From positions 1 to 7,273 of the forward strand of contig DAIOGA010000036.1 of NCBI GenBank assembly GCA_036745495.1: DNA of 7,273 nucleotides, in the 5' to 3' direction. A program made the translations under genes and the position numbers. Shown here in pieces: positions 5,727 to 7,273 of the stretch; position 1 is the stretch's first letter; the number at the start of each line of letters is the position of its first letter. Source of the stretch: Methylopumilus sp036745495 (GTDB lineage: Bacteria; Pseudomonadota; Gammaproteobacteria; Burkholderiales; Methylophilaceae). The notes beneath the pieces were generated by a model, which did not search any database, was not told the DNA's origin, and worked only from the letters and a program-made list of their open reading frames with translations.

Positions 5727-6119
5727 CTACTCTTTAAGTACTTTCAAGTCGTCAATAATTTCTTGGCTATGTTTTGAAGTATCTACACTAAGATAGATTT
5801 TTGCAATTTTGCCTTGAGGGTTAATCAAATAGGTATATCTTTTAGCGAGTTTGATCACTAAAAAATTATTTAATGCACCATAGCGACTTGCAACCTCGCC
5901 TGAAGCATCTGATAGGAGTGGGAAAGGTAGATTGTATTTTTCAGCAAACTTTTTATGAGAAAAACTATCNNNNNNNNNNNNNNNNNNNNNNNNNNNNNNN
6001 NNNNNNNNNNNNNNNNNNNNNNNNNNNNNNNNNNNNNNNNNNNNNNNNNNNNNNNNNNNNNNNNNNNNNCTAAATAAATAAAATGCTATGGCAAGGCTAA
6101 TTAAGATAAATATTTTCAT
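5727..6119 (-). CDS. Membrane-anchored Bcp/PrxQ-type peroxiredoxin, interrupted by an assembly gap
   Basis: The C-terminal part is a clear AhpC/TSA-fold peroxiredoxin: FSHKKFAEKYNLPFPLLSD, a segment in which Bcp proteins read SHKKFAEKY-x-LPFPLLSD, then RYTYLINPQGKI and a DTSKHSQEIIDDL end. These enzymes reduce hydroperoxides using thioredoxin or a similar donor. The N-terminus (MKIFILISLAIAFYLF) is a hydrophobic anchor or signal, suggesting an envelope-associated enzyme. The 100-N gap removes the middle, including the peroxidatic cysteine region (normally TPGCT). Only about 34 residues fit in it while roughly 70-80 are expected, so the real gap is longer and the gene is probably intact. No Shine-Dalgarno is visible before the ATG at 6119. 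It lies 17 bp after the HTH-protein gene and may be cotranscribed with it. Confidence 0.85.
   Translation of the reverse strand: MKIFILISLAIAFYLFXXXXXXXXXXXXXXXXXXXXXXXXXXXXXXXXXXDSFSHKKFAEKYNLPFPLLSDASGEVASRYGALNNFLVIKLAKRYTYLINPQGKIAKIYLSVDTSKHSQEIIDDLKVLKE
5970..6069. other. 100-N assembly gap inside the peroxiredoxin gene
   Basis: A run of exactly 100 N, the same length as the run at 4559-4658, hides the peroxiredoxin active site. The homologous segment in Bcp-type proteins is longer than 33 residues, which supports a placeholder length and not a measured one. Confidence 0.95.
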
Positions 6120-6136
6120 GAAGGTATTTTATTTTT

Positions 6137-6520
6137 TTAACGAATTGTTTTAATAAGCTCTAGAAGTTTAGTGGCCATTTTAATAAGCGTTTCTTTTAAA
6201 ACTTTAGCCTCTTCTGCAAGAATTGTTTGATTTTTATTATCTCTATCTGATGCCTGAAGATCCTTAATATAAAAAAGACGGCTGTCCAGTTTTAACCATA
6301 AAATTAAAACCATGATTCTTTCTTGATTCGGAAATGATAAGCCCTTAAGCCATTTTCTTGCAGACTCTTGAGAGATATAAAGTGATGGTTTTTTACATTG
6401 CTTATTAAACTGGGTTGCAAAATAGAGCGCTGAAATTTTTTTAGATTTATATCTAAGCTTTAATGCTTTATTAAGCTCATCAGAAAATAATTTATGTTTA
6501 TTCATAGTTATGAATAGCAT
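6137..6520 (-). CDS. Small helix-turn-helix DNA-binding protein, phage-repressor-like (hypothetical)
   Basis: I do not recognise a named family for this 127-residue basic protein. Residues about 28-78 have a repressor-type HTH pattern: an ISALYFATQFN helix, then ISQESARKWLKG (49-60) as recognition helix followed by LSFPNQERIMVLILWLKLD. This resembles the 'VS-x-x-ARKWL-x-G-x-x-P' arrangement of Cro/CI-like regulators. Residues about 98-126 form a long amphipathic helix, perhaps for dimerisation. The start could be ATG 6520 or ATG 6505 (MNKHKLF); an in-frame TGA at 6533-6535 rules out anything longer. A strong SD-like run at 6534-6545 is better spaced for another ATG at 6527, so the start is not certain. 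Divergent from the XRE gene and 17 bp upstream of the peroxiredoxin gene, so it may regulate either. Function is inference. Confidence 0.7.
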   Translation of the reverse strand: MLFITMNKHKLFSDELNKALKLRYKSKKISALYFATQFNKQCKKPSLYISQESARKWLKGLSFPNQERIMVLILWLKLDSRLFYIKDLQASDRDNKNQTILAEEAKVLKETLIKMATKLLELIKTIR

Positions 6521-6639
6521 GGTACATGATTTTCACCTACCTCCCGGCTAATTACATCCCTAAGTTGCATTTATTAGGCACTTACAACTTTGACTTCAAA
6601 TCATGTCAGCTAAGAATGGCAGAATTTATTTTTAATTTA
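6521..6639. promoter_or_regulatory. Divergent control region of the two HTH genes with inverted repeats
   Basis: ACATGATTT at 6524-6532 is the exact reverse complement of AAATCATGT at 6598-6606. As a result each divergent gene has AAATCATGT shortly upstream of a possible start codon (6520 on minus, 6616 on plus). A second inverted repeat, AAGTTG at 6562-6567 and CAACTT at 6585-6590, lies between them. A Shine-Dalgarno-like GGGAGGTAGGTG is read on the minus strand at 6534-6545. These are plausible operators for self-regulation of one or both regulators; no -35/-10 pair is assigned with confidence. Confidence 0.45.
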
Positions 6640-6888
6640 ATGCATAGTGACTCAGTGAATCAACTAACAAAAATTGATAACGCCTTTGGTGTTGTGCTCA
6701 GAAAAAAGAGGCTTGGGAAAAAAATGACACAAGAGGTTTTATCAAATGAGTCTGGGCTGTCTCGCGCATATATCAGCGAACTAGAAATGGGCCACAAAGA
6801 CCCAAGTCTCTATACAATATTTAGATTATCAAGCGCATTAAAAATTAAACCTTCCACCATGATTGATGAAGTCGAGCGGCAGATTTAG
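6640..6888 (+). CDS. XRE-family helix-turn-helix transcriptional regulator
   Basis: This is a compact single-domain DNA-binding protein of 82 residues from the chosen start. The Cro/C1-type HTH spans about residues 15-75: FGVVLRKKRLGKKMTQEVLS (helices 1-2), ESGLSRAYISELEMG (turn and recognition helix), DPSLYTIFRLSSALKIKPS (helices 4-5). This is the usual layout of small 'xre' regulators that act as dimers. The reading frame is open back to an ATG at 6526, but the extra 38 residues there look non-conserved and overlap the control region. ATG 6640 gives the common short N-terminus, and ATG 6616 (MAEFIF) is a fair alternative. None of the starts has a good Shine-Dalgarno. Divergent from the other HTH gene and convergent with the winged-helix gene, 6 bp apart. 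Targets unknown; autoregulation is likely by analogy. Confidence 0.85.
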   Translation: MHSDSVNQLTKIDNAFGVVLRKKRLGKKMTQEVLSNESGLSRAYISELEMGHKDPSLYTIFRLSSALKIKPSTMIDEVERQI

Positions 6889-6894
6889 TTTTAA

Positions 6895-7155
6895 TTACTG
6901 CGGTGGTGCTGCGGGTGCTTTTCTACCTGGTGCTGCTGGCGGTGTATAGCCTGCAATACGACACTGAATACCCTCAATGAGTTTACCTTTTGCGCCATGC
7001 TGAATAATGGTGCATGTCTGAATAAGATTCTTACTTTGTAATTCAGAAATCGTTTTTCTTAATTCTTTTAAATCAATGCCTGTATCTTTGACGATTTCGT
7101 AATCAATCTTTTGACCGTGCTTTTGTAAATATTTTAAAACTACTTCTTTTGTCAT
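6895..7155 (-). CDS. Small winged-helix protein with Pro/Ala-rich tail (hypothetical)
   Basis: This 86-residue protein has residues about 5-66 that fit a winged-helix DNA-binding domain: VVLKYLQKHGQ (helix 1), DYEIVKDTGID (helix 2 and turn), LKELRKTISELQSKNLI (recognition helix), then a beta wing TCTIIQHGAKGKLIEGIQCRI. The last 18 residues form a disordered tail, TPPAAPGRKAPAAPPQ-like, coded by clearly more GC-rich DNA than the surroundings. The start at 7155 is well supported by AAGGAAGG 7 bases upstream. It begins 25 bp after the tRNA 3' end on the same strand, so it may be read from the tRNA promoter. I recognise no gene name. Being a small single-domain protein it could bind DNA or RNA; a regulatory role is inference. 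Confidence 0.8.
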   Translation of the reverse strand: MTKEVVLKYLQKHGQKIDYEIVKDTGIDLKELRKTISELQSKNLIQTCTIIQHGAKGKLIEGIQCRIAGYTPPAAPGRKAPAAPPQ

Positions 7156-7162
7156 ATTATTA

Positions 7163-7170
7163 CCTTCCTT
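7163..7170 (-). promoter_or_regulatory. Ribosome binding site of the winged-helix gene
   Basis: AAGGAAGG on the minus strand, 7 bases before the ATG at 7155. It is one of the few strong Shine-Dalgarno sequences in the window and fixes this start. Confidence 0.75.
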
Positions 7171-7180
7171 TTACTTAATT

Positions 7181-7257
7181 TGGTGGGCCCACCTGGACTC
7201 GAACCAGGGACCAAAGGATTATGAGTCCTCTGCTCTAACCAACTGAGCTATAGGCCC
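7181..7257 (-). tRNA. tRNA with CAU anticodon (tRNA-Ile2 more likely than elongator tRNA-Met)
   Basis: A complete cloverleaf reads on the minus strand. The acceptor stem is GGGCCTA/TGGGCCC (one G-U pair), the D-arm AGCTCAGTTGGTTAGAGC, the anticodon stem GAGGA/TCCTT with loop CTCATAA, the variable loop TGGTC-like, and the T-arm CCTGG/CCAGG with loop TTCGAGT. The discriminator is A and the CCA is encoded (7181-7183). The anticodon is at 7221-7223. It is not the initiator, since position 1 pairs normally and the anticodon stem lacks three G-C pairs. C4-G69 and C5-G68, and the CTTTGGTC-x-CTGGTTC segment, resemble E. coli tRNA-Ile2, whose C34 is changed to lysidine by TilS; automatic tools often label such genes tRNA-Met. 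The winged-helix gene follows 25 bp downstream. Confidence 0.93.
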
Positions 7258-7273
7258 TCTGATAGATTGGTTT

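Noticed and set aside
5873..6073. Plus-strand frame ending in the second N gap
   Set aside because: Mostly N and antisense to the peroxiredoxin.
6526..6639. N-terminal extension of the XRE regulator from ATG 6526
   Set aside because: The extra residues do not resemble any domain, overlap the divergent control region, and would make this small regulator unusually long.
6886..6900. Intrinsic terminator between the convergent XRE and winged-helix genes
   Set aside because: Only 6 bp separate the stops and no hairpin with a T-tract is visible on either strand.
7181..7257. tRNA 3' end as attachment site of a genomic island
   Set aside because: No integrase, and no copy of the tRNA 3' end elsewhere in the window; the neighbouring HTH genes alone are not enough.

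Overview
The window is strongly AT-rich and densely packed. Its proteins look like those of a low-GC, free-living proteobacterium. The mix is typical of the streamlined aquatic Methylophilaceae (Betaproteobacteria, Methylopumilus/OM43/Methylotenera type): a Blc lipocalin, DUF2878, DUF1295, DUF2237, a pterin dehydratase and a membrane-anchored Bcp-type peroxiredoxin. That placement is inference from family mix and base composition, not from a marker gene. Two runs of exactly 100 N (4559-4658 and 5970-6069) are probably scaffold gaps of unknown true length, so the window likely comes from a draft or metagenome assembly.

Left part, 1-4172, minus strand. A very tight six-gene cluster reads from right to left: a cyclopropane-synthase-family methyltransferase, DUF2878 membrane protein, DUF1295 membrane reductase-like protein, Blc-type lipocalin lipoprotein, delta-9-type fatty acid desaturase, and an FAD-dependent amine-oxidase-like protein cut by the window edge. 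Neighbours overlap by one to four bases or are one to three bases apart, with TAATG and ATGA junctions, so they almost certainly form one translationally coupled operon. Together they look like a machine that desaturates and then methylates or otherwise remodels membrane acyl chains. The methyltransferase differs from classical Cfa at positions around the bicarbonate site.

Middle part, 4173-5724. A periplasmic trypsin-like protease with a C-terminal TPR segment (minus strand, interrupted by gap 1) may be the first gene of the same transcript. An AT-only-but-two hairpin sits over its stop codon. A 53-bp divergent intergenic region separates it from a plus-strand pair: DUF2237 and 4a-hydroxytetrahydrobiopterin dehydratase (phhB).

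Right part, 5725-7273. A Bcp-like peroxiredoxin (minus, interrupted by gap 2) lies downstream of a small helix-turn-helix protein (minus). This is divergent from an XRE-type regulator (plus), and the shared control region carries a perfect 9-bp inverted repeat. Converging on the XRE gene is a small winged-helix protein with a Pro/Ala tail. It lies just downstream of a tRNA with a CAU anticodon whose sequence resembles tRNA-Ile2 more than elongator Met.

No transposase, integrase, CRISPR array or rRNA is visible. The most interesting element is the membrane-lipid operon, followed by the divergent regulator pair.
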